Of a stretch of DNA of 64,000 nucleotides, positions 1 through 8,060 are shown piece after piece; position 1 is the first letter of the stretch, and each line of letters opens with the position of its first letter. Under the pieces are notes generated by a model. It searched no databases and was not told where the DNA came from. It worked only from the letters and a program-made list of their open reading frames with translations. Source of the stretch: Amycolatopsis iheyensis (GTDB lineage Bacteria > Actinomycetota > Actinomycetes > Mycobacteriales > Pseudonocardiaceae); assembly GCF_024703995.1 (NCBI RefSeq), contig NZ_JAMXQV010000038.1:18959-82958 (forward strand). Direction: 5' to 3'. Position numbers and translations under genes: made by a program.

Positions 1-774
1 CGCCATGTAACGCTGCGCCAGGTTCCACATGCCTCCGTTGTACTCCAGCGTCTTCACGAGCACGTAGACCAGCAGGAAGATGGTGGTGTACTTGGACGTG
101 ACCGGGTCGACGTGGCTCGCGGGCAGCTTGTCCCACATCGTCCAGAGCGCGGAGATGCCACCCAGCTTGCCCAGCACGACGACGATCATCACGATCGCCG
201 CGATGGCCTGGATGACGAACTGGCCGAAGTCGGTGAGCGCGTCGGCCCACAGCCCGCCGATGGTGCAGTAGACGAGGGTGACCGCGCCGGTGATCAGGAT
301 GCCGAGGTTGTAGTCGAGCCCGGCGAACACGTGCAGCAGCGTCGCGACGGCGAACCACTTGGCCGCGATGTCGAAGATCTTGAGCAGGCTGCCGCTCCAC
401 GCGAGGGCCTGCTGCGTCGGCACGTTGTACCGCTTGGCCAGGTACTCCAGCGGGGAAGCGACGCCGAGCTTCGAGCGCAGCCGGTTCCAGCGGGCGGCGA
501 ACAGCCAGCTGCCGATGCCCACGCCGATGCCGATGCTGGCGAAACCCCAGAAGTACACGGTGATACCCGACGTGTACGCGACACCCGCGTACGCGACGAA
601 GAGCACGGCGCTGTAGCCGGACATGTGGTGCGAGATGCCGGCCAGCCACCACGGCATCTTGCCGCCGGCCGTGAAGAAGTCCTTCACGTCGCTGACCCGT
701 TTGTGCGACCACCAGCCGATCACGATCATCAGCGCGAAGTACGCGCAGACCATCGTCCAGTCGAGTGCGTGCAC
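1..774 (-). CDS. Sodium:solute symporter (SSS family), 5' part only
   Basis: This is the N-terminal 258 codons of a membrane transporter; the gene runs off the left edge. Translation from a GTG at 774, preceded by an AAGGAG ribosome site, gives a hydrophobic first helix, the segment DFFTAGGKMPWWLAGISHH, and further helices ending in EYNGGMWNLAQRYMA, all typical of sodium:solute symporters. Such proteins import sugars, sugar acids or other organic solutes with Na+. The gene diverges from an IclR regulator, and a uronate-dehydrogenase-like gene follows that regulator, so a sugar acid is the most reasonable substrate guess. The substrate itself cannot be read from sequence. Confidence 0.9.
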   Translation of the reverse strand, partial: MHALDWTMVCAYFALMIVIGWWSHKRVSDVKDFFTAGGKMPWWLAGISHHMSGYSAVLFVAYAGVAYTSGITVYFWGFASIGIGVGIGSWLFAARWNRLRSKLGVASPLEYLAKRYNVPTQQALAWSGSLLKIFDIAAKWFAVATLLHVFAGLDYNLGILITGAVTLVYCTIGGLWADALTDFGQFVIQAIAAIVMIVVVLGKLGGISALWTMWDKLPASHVDPVTSKYTTIFLLVYVLVKTLEYNGGMWNLAQRYMA

Positions 775-820
775 CGCAGGCTCCTTTCCGCGTCCACAGG
801 TCCGATCTCCCGGAAGAGAT

Positions 821-873
821 GTTCACATCCATGAACGGAGTCTGTTATAGTGATTATGTTCATCCATAAGAAC
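821..873. promoter_or_regulatory. Divergent promoter region with two 16-bp palindromes (probable IclR operators)
   Basis: Two imperfect 16-bp inverted repeats, GTTCACATCCATGAAC at 821-836 and GTTCATCCATAAGAAC at 858-873, lie 37 bp apart between the symporter and the IclR gene. A possible plus-strand promoter, TTCACA (822-827) with an 18-bp spacer to TATAGT (846-851), lies between and over them. Both sites share GTTC-N8-GAAC. IclR-family regulators usually bind such sites next to their own gene, so autoregulation and control of the symporter are likely. Confidence 0.55.
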
Positions 874-933
874 GTTGTTCGGGACGCTAATATGGCCGGA
901 GTCACAAGTCAACGGCCGGACGGAGGCGCACAA

Positions 934-1743
934 ATGCCGCAGAAGGTGGACAACCCGGCGGCGACCGACGGTGCTCCCGCCGAGTCGTCCGGAGTGAAGT
1001 CCGCGCGCCGGGCGGTCGACCTGATCGAGACGTTCGCGGCGAACGACGTCTGGCTGTCGCTCTCGGACCTGCACGCGCGCACCGGCTTCCCCCGCTCGTC
1101 GCTGCACGGCCTGCTGCGGACGCTGCTGGAGGCCGGCTGGCTGGAAGCCGACACGAACACCGCCCGCTACCGCCTCGGCGTCCGCGCGCTGATCTGCGGC
1201 ACGGCCTACCTGGACCGCGACGCCGTCGTCCCGTTCGCCACCGAAGCCCTGGAGCGCATCCGGGAGAAGACCGGCTTCACCGCGCACTTCGCGCGGCGCA
1301 ACGGCACCGAGGTCGTCTACCTGGAGACGCGCGAGTCGCAGCGCTCCACCCACCTCGTCTCCCGCGTCGGGCGCACGCTGCCCACGCACGCGACCGCGCT
1401 GGGCAAGGCGCTGCTGGCCGAGCTGACGCACGACGAGATCGAGGCGCTGATGCCGGCGTCGCTGATCGCGCTGACCCCGAACACGATCACCACGCTCGAA
1501 GCACTGCACGCCGAGTGCGCCGCGACGCGCGAGCGCGGGTACGCGGCCGAGATGGAAGAAGGCACGCTGGGCGTCCGGTGCGTCGCCGCGGTGATCCCGT
1601 ACCGGATCCCGGGCACCGACGCGATCAGCTGCTCGATGCCGATCGCCCAGGTGACCGACGCCGACGCCCAGCGCGTCGGCGAGCTGCTCGCCGAAGTCAC
1701 CACCGAGCTCGGGCAGCAGCTGCGCCGGGCCGGGATTCGCTGA
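934..1743 (+). CDS. IclR family transcriptional regulator
   Basis: A 269-residue regulator with an N-terminal winged helix-turn-helix (about residues 20-80, with SLSDLHARTGFPRSSLHGLL as the recognition segment) and a C-terminal IclR effector domain (about 95-265). I chose the ATG at 934 because GGAGG lies 10 bases upstream; earlier in-frame starts at 850 and 892 exist but lack a good ribosome site. It diverges from the symporter and is followed 26 bp later by a uronate-dehydrogenase-like gene, so it probably responds to a sugar acid or a catabolic intermediate. Confidence 0.9.
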   Translation: MPQKVDNPAATDGAPAESSGVKSARRAVDLIETFAANDVWLSLSDLHARTGFPRSSLHGLLRTLLEAGWLEADTNTARYRLGVRALICGTAYLDRDAVVPFATEALERIREKTGFTAHFARRNGTEVVYLETRESQRSTHLVSRVGRTLPTHATALGKALLAELTHDEIEALMPASLIALTPNTITTLEALHAECAATRERGYAAEMEEGTLGVRCVAAVIPYRIPGTDAISCSMPIAQVTDADAQRVGELLAEVTTELGQQLRRAGIR

Positions 1744-1769
1744 CCGCCGCCCTTACCGAGAGGAAGAAA

Positions 1770-2576
1770 ATGACGGACCAGCGTGTGCTCATCACCGGGT
1801 CGGCGGGGGTCGTCGGCACCCTGATGCGGCCCCGCTTGAAGCGCGACGGCCGTGTGCTGCGGCTGCTCGACCTGGCCCCGCAGACGGCGTCGGACGCCTC
1901 CGAAGAGGTCGTGACGGCGTCGGTGACCGACGCCGAGGCGATGGCGTCGGCGTGCGAAGGCGTCGACGCGCTGATCCACCTCGGCGGGCACAGCCGCGAG
2001 AACTCGTGGGAAGCCACTCTCGACGTCAACATCAACGGCACGCAGACGGTCCTGGAGGCGGCGCGCGAGGCGGGGGTGTCGCGCGTGATCCTGGCGTCGA
2101 GCAACCACGCGGTGGGCTTCCGCCGCAACGACTCCGACCTCCCGGCGGACTCCTCGCCGCGGCCGGACACCTACTACGGCGTCTCCAAGGCGGCGATCGA
2201 GGCGCTGGGCAGCCTGTACCACTCGCGCTTCGGCATGGACGTGATCGTCATCCGGATCGGCTCGTGCTTCGAGACGCCGTTGCCGCTGGGCCCGCGCGGC
2301 CTGACGACGTGGCTCTCCCCCGACGACGGCGCCCGGCTGTTCGAGGCCTGCCTCACGGCGCCGTCCCCGGGCTACCGCCTGATCTGGGGCGTCTCGGACA
2401 ACACGCGCCGGATCTACTCCCTGGAAGAGGCGGAGGCGCTGGGCTACAAGTCCCTGGACGACGCCGAGGTGTACGCGGAGCAGCTGGCGTCGAAGCCCGC
2501 GCCGACGGGCGCGGCGGCCGAGTACGTCGGCGGCCCGTTCTGCACCGCTCCCCTGGGCGTCTTCAACCCGCTCTGA
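1770..2576 (+). CDS. NAD-dependent epimerase/dehydratase family, uronate dehydrogenase-like
   Basis: A 268-residue short-chain dehydrogenase of the extended type. The N-terminal LITGSAGVVGTLM is the glycine-rich NAD site, followed by SSNHAVGF (catalytic-Ser region) and YYGVSK with the YxxxK catalytic pair. The overall pattern (LIHLGG, SSNH, YGVSK, RIGSC, W.S.DD) resembles bacterial uronate dehydrogenases, which oxidise galacturonate or glucuronate to the aldarolactone. The ATG follows GAGAGGAAG. It is probably co-transcribed with the upstream IclR gene and ends at a strong hairpin. Other sugar substrates cannot be excluded. Confidence 0.8.
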   Translation: MTDQRVLITGSAGVVGTLMRPRLKRDGRVLRLLDLAPQTASDASEEVVTASVTDAEAMASACEGVDALIHLGGHSRENSWEATLDVNINGTQTVLEAAREAGVSRVILASSNHAVGFRRNDSDLPADSSPRPDTYYGVSKAAIEALGSLYHSRFGMDVIVIRIGSCFETPLPLGPRGLTTWLSPDDGARLFEACLTAPSPGYRLIWGVSDNTRRIYSLEEAEALGYKSLDDAEVYAEQLASKPAPTGAAAEYVGGPFCTAPLGVFNPL

Positions 2577-2583
2577 GAAGTTT

Positions 2584-2621
2584 CGGAAGCCGCGGAGGTA
2601 CTAGTACCTTCGCGGCTTCCG
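2584..2621 (+). terminator. 38-bp near-perfect hairpin after the udh-like gene
   Basis: The right arm mirrors the left from CGGAAGCCGCG through AGGTAC around a central TA, with a single internal G/T mismatch. It starts 8 bases after the stop codon of the udh-like gene and ends 31 bases before the next start. There is no T-run, as is common for actinobacterial terminators. Confidence 0.7.
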
Positions 2622-2652
2622 TCGTCTCGTCGGGTGCGGCCAGGGTGGCGCC

Positions 2653-3384
2653 ATGATCTTGAAATCCCGCCGCGCGCGGAAGTGGACCATCGTCGTGGCC
2701 TGCGTGCTCGTCGTCGTCCTCGGCGCCGCCTTCACGCTGTTCGAGGTGTCGAAGTCGCGGACCTTCCAGTTCTTCGGCACGCTCGTGAACCGCGTCGACA
2801 CCACCGAGAAGGTCGTCGCCCTCACCTTCGACGACGGCCCTGACCCGGCGGGCGCCCACGCGATCCTCGACACCCTGCGCGCCCGGGACGTCCCCGCGAC
2901 CTTCTTCCTCATCGGCCGGGACATCGAAGCGCACCCCGAACTCGCGCACGACATCGCCGCCGCGGGCCACGAACTCGGCAACCACAGCTTCTCGCACGAA
3001 CGGATGATCGGGGTGACACCGGGCTGGGTCGCCCAGGAGGTCGAGTCCACCGACGCGCTGATCCGCACCGCCGGCTACACCGGCGAAATCCTCTTCCGGC
3101 CACCGAACGGCAAGAAGCTCTTCGCGCTGCCGCACTACCTCGCGTCGCACCACCGCACGACGATCACCTGGGACGCCGAGCCGGACTCCGACGGCACTCC
3201 CGACACGGCGACCGTCGAACGGACCACGCTCGATCAGGTCCGGCCCGGCTCGATCGTGCTGCTGCACGCCATGTACGCCTCGCGCGAGCAGACCCGCCAG
3301 GCCATCGGGCCGATCGTCGATCAGCTCAAGCAGCGCGGCTACCGGTTCGTGACCGTGGCGCAGCTGCTGGCAATGCGACACTGA
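2653..3384 (+). CDS. Polysaccharide deacetylase family protein, membrane anchored
   Basis: A 243-residue protein with a short basic N-terminus, one membrane helix (about residues 11-32) and an extracytoplasmic NodB-type deacetylase domain. Visible motifs are TFDDGPD (metal-binding Asp), NHSFSH (metal-binding His pair), FRPPNG and the late VLLHAMY. These enzymes remove N-acetyl groups from chitooligosaccharides or peptidoglycan. The 3' end overlaps the convergent histidine-kinase gene by 59 bp. The substrate cannot be told from sequence. Confidence 0.88.
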   Translation: MILKSRRARKWTIVVACVLVVVLGAAFTLFEVSKSRTFQFFGTLVNRVDTTEKVVALTFDDGPDPAGAHAILDTLRARDVPATFFLIGRDIEAHPELAHDIAAAGHELGNHSFSHERMIGVTPGWVAQEVESTDALIRTAGYTGEILFRPPNGKKLFALPHYLASHHRTTITWDAEPDSDGTPDTATVERTTLDQVRPGSIVLLHAMYASREQTRQAIGPIVDQLKQRGYRFVTVAQLLAMRH

Positions 3385-4306
3385 CCACCCACTCGCCGTC
3401 ACGCGCGCCGAAGGACAACGCGCCCCCTGCCTGCTCCGCCAGGCCGGCCAGCCCGTAGCCGCTACCCGGACGCGGAGTTCCCTTGAGCGCGTTGCGCGCG
3501 GTGATCTTCACCGGGTCCCCCGCCTCGACGTCGAAGCGCAGCCGGACGCCGGGACCGTTGTGCCGCAACGCGTTCACCGCCGTCTCCGCGACGAACCGCT
3601 CGGCCAGCTCCCGCACCGGACGCGGCAGCGCGGGCAGCACCGGGTCGCGGTCGAGGACCAGGCCCGCGGTGCGCAACCGGGCCAGGACCTCGGCGAGGTC
3701 GGGGGTGCGTTCGGCGTCCTCGCGCAGGTCGTCGAGCGTGCGGCGGACCAGCGTGAGCGCGCCCCGGCCGGCGGCCAGCAGCGTGTCGAGGCGTTCGCGG
3801 TCGGCATCGGTCAGGTCACCGACCGCGCGCAGCGTCTCGGCCTGCACGAGCATCACGGCCGTGGTCTGGGCGAGCGTGTCGTGCAGCCGCCGCGCCGCGC
3901 GTTCGGCCCGGTCGGCCAGCGCGCGCCGGCGTTCGGCGCCGAGCAGCCAGGCGACCGCGCCGATGGTCACGGCCAGGACCGTGCCGTCGAGCGGGCCCTT
4001 CGCCGGGAACACCGCGACGCCCACGGCGAGCGCGGCGGCGGCCGCGAGCGACCGCCGCGGCGTGCTGTAGAGCGCGAGCAGCACCGGCACGTACATCGTG
4101 TTGCGCGGTTGCTCCACCACCAGGTGACCGCACGTCGCGAGGGTCACGACCACCAGCACGACGGCGGGCGCGCGGCGCGACCACAGCAGCGGGACCAGCT
4201 GGAGCACGCTGAGCAGGGCCGCGAGCCACCCCTGCTGCGGGCTCCAGGCGCCGCTGGCGAAGAACACCGCCGTGACCGCGGCCGTCGTGACGAAGGACTG
4301 ACGCAT
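3326..4306 (-). CDS. Sensor histidine kinase (HisKA_3/NarL type)
   Basis: A 326-residue membrane kinase. The first ~125 residues form several hydrophobic helices without a large extracytoplasmic domain. The dimerisation motif AARRLHDTLAQ contains the phospho-accepting His142. An HATPase region follows with ETAVNALRHN (N box) and GSGYGLAGLAEQAGG (G box). Its ATG is only 24 bp from the divergently oriented response regulator at 4331, its evident partner, so both transcripts must have very short leaders. The 3' end overlaps the deacetylase gene on the other strand. Confidence 0.88.
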   Translation of the reverse strand: MRQSFVTTAAVTAVFFASGAWSPQQGWLAALLSVLQLVPLLWSRRAPAVVLVVVTLATCGHLVVEQPRNTMYVPVLLALYSTPRRSLAAAAALAVGVAVFPAKGPLDGTVLAVTIGAVAWLLGAERRRALADRAERAARRLHDTLAQTTAVMLVQAETLRAVGDLTDADRERLDTLLAAGRGALTLVRRTLDDLREDAERTPDLAEVLARLRTAGLVLDRDPVLPALPRPVRELAERFVAETAVNALRHNGPGVRLRFDVEAGDPVKITARNALKGTPRPGSGYGLAGLAEQAGGALSFGARDGEWVVSVALPAAAPRSRTGSRAA

Positions 4307-4330
4307 GCCGCCGACAGTAGAGTGCCCGGC

Positions 4331-4903
4331 ATGATCCGGGTTCAGGTCGTCGACGACCACGCGCTGGTGCGTGAGGGCATCGCCCTGATCCTCGGCGCCC
4401 AGCCGGACCTCGACGTCGTCGCGCAGCACGCGAGCGGCCCGGAGCTGCTCGCTTCGGCCGTCGAGGCCGACGTCGTGCTGCTCGACCTGTACCTGCCCGG
4501 CATGGACGGCCTCGAAGTCCTGCGCCGACTGCCCGGGGCGCGAGTCCTGATGCTGACCACGGTCGGCCGGCCCCGCGAAATCCGCGAGGCGCTCGCCGCG
4601 GGCGCGGCCGGGTTCGTGCTCAAGGACGCCTCGGGCGACGAGCTGGCGGCCGCCGTCCGGGCCGCGCACCAGGGCGTGACCGCGTTGAGCCCGGCGGTGG
4701 CCTCGGCGTTGAGCGCGGGCGGCGCGCTGACCCCGCGCGAACGGGACGTCCTGGAGCTGCTCGGCGAGGGACTGTCCAACCGGGACATCGCGACGCGGCT
4801 GCGGCTGGCCGAGCGGACGGTGAAGGTGCACGTCGGCAACGTGCTGGCCAAGCTGGGCGTCACGAGCCGCACGCAGGCGGCGCTCGTGGCGCGCGACCGG
4901 TGA
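4331..4903 (+). CDS. LuxR/NarL-type response regulator
   Basis: A 190-residue regulator. The receiver domain has the acidic pair VDDH near the start, Asp52 in LLDLYLPGMDG as phosphorylation site, and a Lys in FVLKDAS. The C-terminal LuxR helix-turn-helix (LTPRERDVLELLGEGLSNRDIA) is complete. It pairs with the divergent kinase at 3326-4306. The stop codon overlaps the GTG start of the downstream phosphotransferase chimera (GTGA), showing translational coupling. Confidence 0.9.
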   Translation: MIRVQVVDDHALVREGIALILGAQPDLDVVAQHASGPELLASAVEADVVLLDLYLPGMDGLEVLRRLPGARVLMLTTVGRPREIREALAAGAAGFVLKDASGDELAAAVRAAHQGVTALSPAVASALSAGGALTPRERDVLELLGEGLSNRDIATRLRLAERTVKVHVGNVLAKLGVTSRTQAALVARDR

Positions 4904-6747
4904 TCGCGCAGTGGTGCGCGCGGCACCTGGGCAGCACCCCGGTCGACGTCCTGTTCGAGCGCCGGTCGTTGTCCGACGTCGCCGGGCTGCGGCTGGCCGA
5001 CGGCCGCGAGGTCGTGGTGAAGGCCCGCGCGGCCGACGGCCGGGCCGACTCCTGCGTCGCTGCGCAGAAACACCTGGCGGAACGCGGGTTTCCGTGTCCC
5101 CGGCCGATCACCGCGGTCATCGTCACCGACGGGCTGGCCGTGCACGCCGAGGAGCACCGGCCCGGCGGTGTGGTGCTGCCCGGTGACTCGCCGGCGGTCG
5201 CCGCGCGGTACGCGGCGGTGTTCGCGTGGCTGATGACCGAGCTGGCCGCGGTGGTGGTCGCGCCGCCGTTGCCGAACCCGCGCTGGGCGCGGTGGGACCA
5301 CCGCGATCCCGGGTTGTGGCCCGCGATCGGCTTCCTCGACGAACGGGACCAGCGCGCGGTGCCCGCCCACGTCGTCGAAACGGCCGTCCGGGCCCGCACT
5401 CGGTTGCTGGCCGCGGACCTGCCTTCCGTGCTGGGCCACGCGGACTTCGAAGCGCAGAACCTCCGCTGGCACAAGGAGATCCGGGCGGTGCACGACTGGG
5501 ACAGCTTGGCCTGGCAGCCCGAGGCGGCGCTCGCCGGCGCGGCCTCCGGGACGTTCGCCAACGACTCGCCACCGACGCTCGCACCGATCGAGAGCAGCGA
5601 CAGCGCGGCCGGGACGGCGCAAGCGCCCTGGAAGACCCTCGCCAAGGTCGGCGCGACGACGTTGACCGCCGGGGACACCGTGCTGCTGCGCCGGGGCCGC
5701 ACCTGGAGCGGCGGGCTGGCCGTGCGTGGCTCCGGCAGCGCGTCGGCCCCGGTGACCATCGGCGCGTACGGCGACGGCGCCCGCCCGATCGTGCAAGGCA
5801 ACGAAGAAGCCTGCGTGAACCTGCCGGGCGACTACCTCGTGGTGCGGGACCTGCAGGTCGGCGTCGCGGCCGACGCCGGGCGCTGTTCCTGGGCGGGCAT
5901 CGAAGTCGGCGGCGATCACGACAAGGTGCTCTCGAACTACGTCACCGGCGCCGGCGCGGGGGTGTACATCGCGCCGTCCGCCGACGGCACCGAGGTCACG
6001 CAGAACGACCTCGTCGACAACAACCACATGACCCGCGTGACACCCGGCGGCAGCGACGACTCCGGCGCGTTCGGGATCCTGGTGCAGGGCAACGGCTCCG
6101 ACATCGGCTGGAACCGGATCAGCGGGTCGATCGCGGTGAGCGACGACTTCGGCGGCCTCGACGGCGCCGCGATCGAGCTGTTCTACGGCTCGGACAACAT
6201 CATCCACCACAACATTTCCGAGGACAACGAGTCCTTCACCGAGCTCGGCACCTACCGCGACGACCCGGACGGCGTGTCCCGCGACAATGTCTACGAGTAC
6301 AACGCGGTCTTCGGCCCCAAGACCCGCGGCGGCATCGTCACGCGCGACGCCGAGGACCAGAACGGCCCGGTCACCGGCACCGTCTTCCGCAACAACTCGA
6401 TCCGGCTCAGCAACGCCGAGTCCGAAGGCTTCGTCTGCTACGGCGGCTGCACCGACCGGACCCTGACCCTCACCCAGAACGTCATCCAGGCCGCGCTGAA
6501 GGTCGGGTACGCCGACGACGGCTGGACCGCGACCGACCACAACGTCTTCTTCGGCGGCCGGCGGCAGTTCACCCCCGGCACCACGGACAAGGTCGCGGAC
6601 CCGAAGTTCACCTCCGCGACGAACCTGGTCCTGAAGACCGGCAGCCCGGCCATCGGCCTCGGCACGACGAAGTACGCGGACATCGACGTCGACGGCAACC
6701 CCGTCGGCACCCGGGTCGACGCCGGCGCCTACCAGTTCACCCCCTGA
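4900..6747 (+). CDS. Chimeric gene: truncated APH-like phosphotransferase fused to a beta-helix domain
   Basis: A single 615-residue frame. Residues 1-232 are an aminoglycoside-phosphotransferase-like kinase: GHADFEAQN (His180, Asp182, Asn) is the catalytic loop and HDWDSL (198-203) the metal site. The usual C-terminal 60-70 residues of that family are missing. From about residue 234 (near base 5600) the sequence switches abruptly to DSAAGTAQAPWKTL and continues as a parallel beta-helix repeat protein of a type normally secreted, but its signal peptide is absent. The GTG overlaps the response-regulator stop. An in-frame deletion that fused two neighbouring genes is the simplest reading, so activity of either half is doubtful. 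The gene overlaps the convergent TetR gene by 11 bp. Confidence 0.7.
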   Translation: MIAQWCARHLGSTPVDVLFERRSLSDVAGLRLADGREVVVKARAADGRADSCVAAQKHLAERGFPCPRPITAVIVTDGLAVHAEEHRPGGVVLPGDSPAVAARYAAVFAWLMTELAAVVVAPPLPNPRWARWDHRDPGLWPAIGFLDERDQRAVPAHVVETAVRARTRLLAADLPSVLGHADFEAQNLRWHKEIRAVHDWDSLAWQPEAALAGAASGTFANDSPPTLAPIESSDSAAGTAQAPWKTLAKVGATTLTAGDTVLLRRGRTWSGGLAVRGSGSASAPVTIGAYGDGARPIVQGNEEACVNLPGDYLVVRDLQVGVAADAGRCSWAGIEVGGDHDKVLSNYVTGAGAGVYIAPSADGTEVTQNDLVDNNHMTRVTPGGSDDSGAFGILVQGNGSDIGWNRISGSIAVSDDFGGLDGAAIELFYGSDNIIHHNISEDNESFTELGTYRDDPDGVSRDNVYEYNAVFGPKTRGGIVTRDAEDQNGPVTGTVFRNNSIRLSNAESEGFVCYGGCTDRTLTLTQNVIQAALKVGYADDGWTATDHNVFFGGRRQFTPGTTDKVADPKFTSATNLVLKTGSPAIGLGTTKYADIDVDGNPVGTRVDAGAYQFTP

Positions 6748-7354
6748 CGTACCGGGTCAGCATCGCGACCAGCTCGTCTTCGAGGCGGCCGTGGTCCATC
6801 GGCTCGTGGTCGGCCACGAGCTGGTGGATCACCAGCTCGACCGTCGTGACGATCAGCCGCGCGGCCGTGTCGGTGTCGGCGACCCGGACCTCGGGGTGCT
6901 CGTCCAGCAGCGCCCGCATGTAGGCGACCAGGGACCGCTTCATCCGTTCGACCTTCTCCAGCAGCTCGTTCGTCTGCGGCGCCTGTTCCCGCAGCATCCG
7001 CAGCAGGCGGGGTTCGTCGAGGTGGGATTCGATCGCCCCGCGGACGAAGACGCGGAAGACCTGGTCGATCGGGCCGGGCAGCTGCTCCCGCTGGACCCGC
7101 TCGGCGATGGCCATGCCGTTGTCGAGGTGCCGGACGAGCAGCTCGGCGAGGATCGCGTCCTTGTTCGGGAAGTACTGGTACAGCGAGCCGATGGAGATCC
7201 CGGCCCGCTCGGCGATGCGGTTGGTGGTGCCCGCGGCGTACCCGTGCTCGCCGAAAACGTGAGCAGCCGCCGTCAGGATCCGCTGCCGGGTCAGCTCGGC
7301 GCGGACCTGACGAGGCTGTTTACGTGGCTTGATGCGGCGCTGGTCCGGGGTCAC
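6737..7354 (-). CDS. TetR family transcriptional regulator
   Basis: A 205-residue regulator with a classic N-terminal TetR helix-turn-helix (RQRILTAAAHVFGEHGYAAG, then AERAGISIGSLYQYFPNKD). I chose the GTG at 7354, which follows AAGGGAG; a TTG at 7393 would add 13 residues without a ribosome site. It diverges from the PPOX-type gene at 7422, with a 14-bp palindrome between them, so it probably represses that gene and the reductases behind it. The ligand is unknown. Confidence 0.88.
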   Translation of the reverse strand: MTPDQRRIKPRKQPRQVRAELTRQRILTAAAHVFGEHGYAAGTTNRIAERAGISIGSLYQYFPNKDAILAELLVRHLDNGMAIAERVQREQLPGPIDQVFRVFVRGAIESHLDEPRLLRMLREQAPQTNELLEKVERMKRSLVAYMRALLDEHPEVRVADTDTAARLIVTTVELVIHQLVADHEPMDHGRLEDELVAMLTRYVRG

Positions 7355-7397
7355 TTCGCTCCCTTTGGTTCCGGCGAAAAGCGAGTAGCGCAAGATC

Positions 7398-7411
7398 TGA
7401 GTATTTGCTCA
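7398..7411. promoter_or_regulatory. TGAGTATTTGCTCA palindrome, probable TetR operator
   Basis: The sequence TGAG-TATTTG-CTCA is an inverted repeat between the TetR gene and the divergent PPOX gene. A -10-like CATAAT (7410-7415) follows directly and lies only 6 bases before the ATG at 7422, so the PPOX transcript may be leaderless. A repressor bound at 7398-7411 would then block its promoter. Confidence 0.45.
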
Positions 7412-7421
7412 TAATTGTGCC

Positions 7422-8060
7422 ATGACCAGCACAAACACGCTGAGCACGCGGTACCGGCGAGTCTCCATGGCCGAAGTGAGGAGCCGGCTGGGCGCGCCTG
7501 AGGAGATGCTCGAGGGCAAGAAGCTCGACCACGTCGACAAGCACGCCCGCCGGTTCATCGCGCACGCGCCGTTCCTCGCCCTGGCCACCTCCGACGCCGC
7601 GGGCCGCGGCGACTGCTCCCCCCGCGGCGACTACCCGGGCTTCGTGAAGGTCCTCGACGAGCACACGCTCGCGCTGCCCGACCGGCCCGGCAACAAGATC
7701 GCCGACTCGTTCCGCAACATCGCCGAGAACGACGGCGTCGGCCTGCTGTTCCTCATCCCCGGCATGCGGGAAGTGCTGCGCGTCAACGGAAGCGCGTACG
7801 TCACCGACGACGCGGACGTGCTCGCCCGGATGCGCACCGAGGCCAAGGCGCCGACGCTGGCCATCATCGTCGAGGTGGCCGAGGCGTACTTCCACTGCGG
7901 CCGGGCGCTGCTGCGGTCGCGGCTGTGGGACCCGGCCAGCCAGGCGCTGGCCGAGAACATGCCTTCGGCCGGCGAGATCGTCACCGACCAGCTCGGGGTG
8001 GCCGTCGACCCGGCGGTGTTCGAGCAGGTCCTCGAAGACAGCTACCGGAAGTTGTACTGA
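7422..8060 (+). CDS. Pyridoxamine 5'-phosphate oxidase family protein (MSMEG_1061-like)
   Basis: A 212-residue protein of the split-barrel FMN-binding family. Diagnostic stretches are FLALATSDAAGRGDCSPRGD and LPDRPGNKIADSFRNI, which match the actinobacterial subgroup typified by MSMEG_1061. Members bind FMN or F420 and act as small-molecule oxidoreductases; this substrate is unknown. There is no ribosome site ahead of the ATG, consistent with a leaderless message. Its TGA overlaps the ATG of the next gene (TGATG), so it is coupled to the reductase and may exchange electrons with it. Confidence 0.85.
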   Translation: MTSTNTLSTRYRRVSMAEVRSRLGAPEEMLEGKKLDHVDKHARRFIAHAPFLALATSDAAGRGDCSPRGDYPGFVKVLDEHTLALPDRPGNKIADSFRNIAENDGVGLLFLIPGMREVLRVNGSAYVTDDADVLARMRTEAKAPTLAIIVEVAEAYFHCGRALLRSRLWDPASQALAENMPSAGEIVTDQLGVAVDPAVFEQVLEDSYRKLY

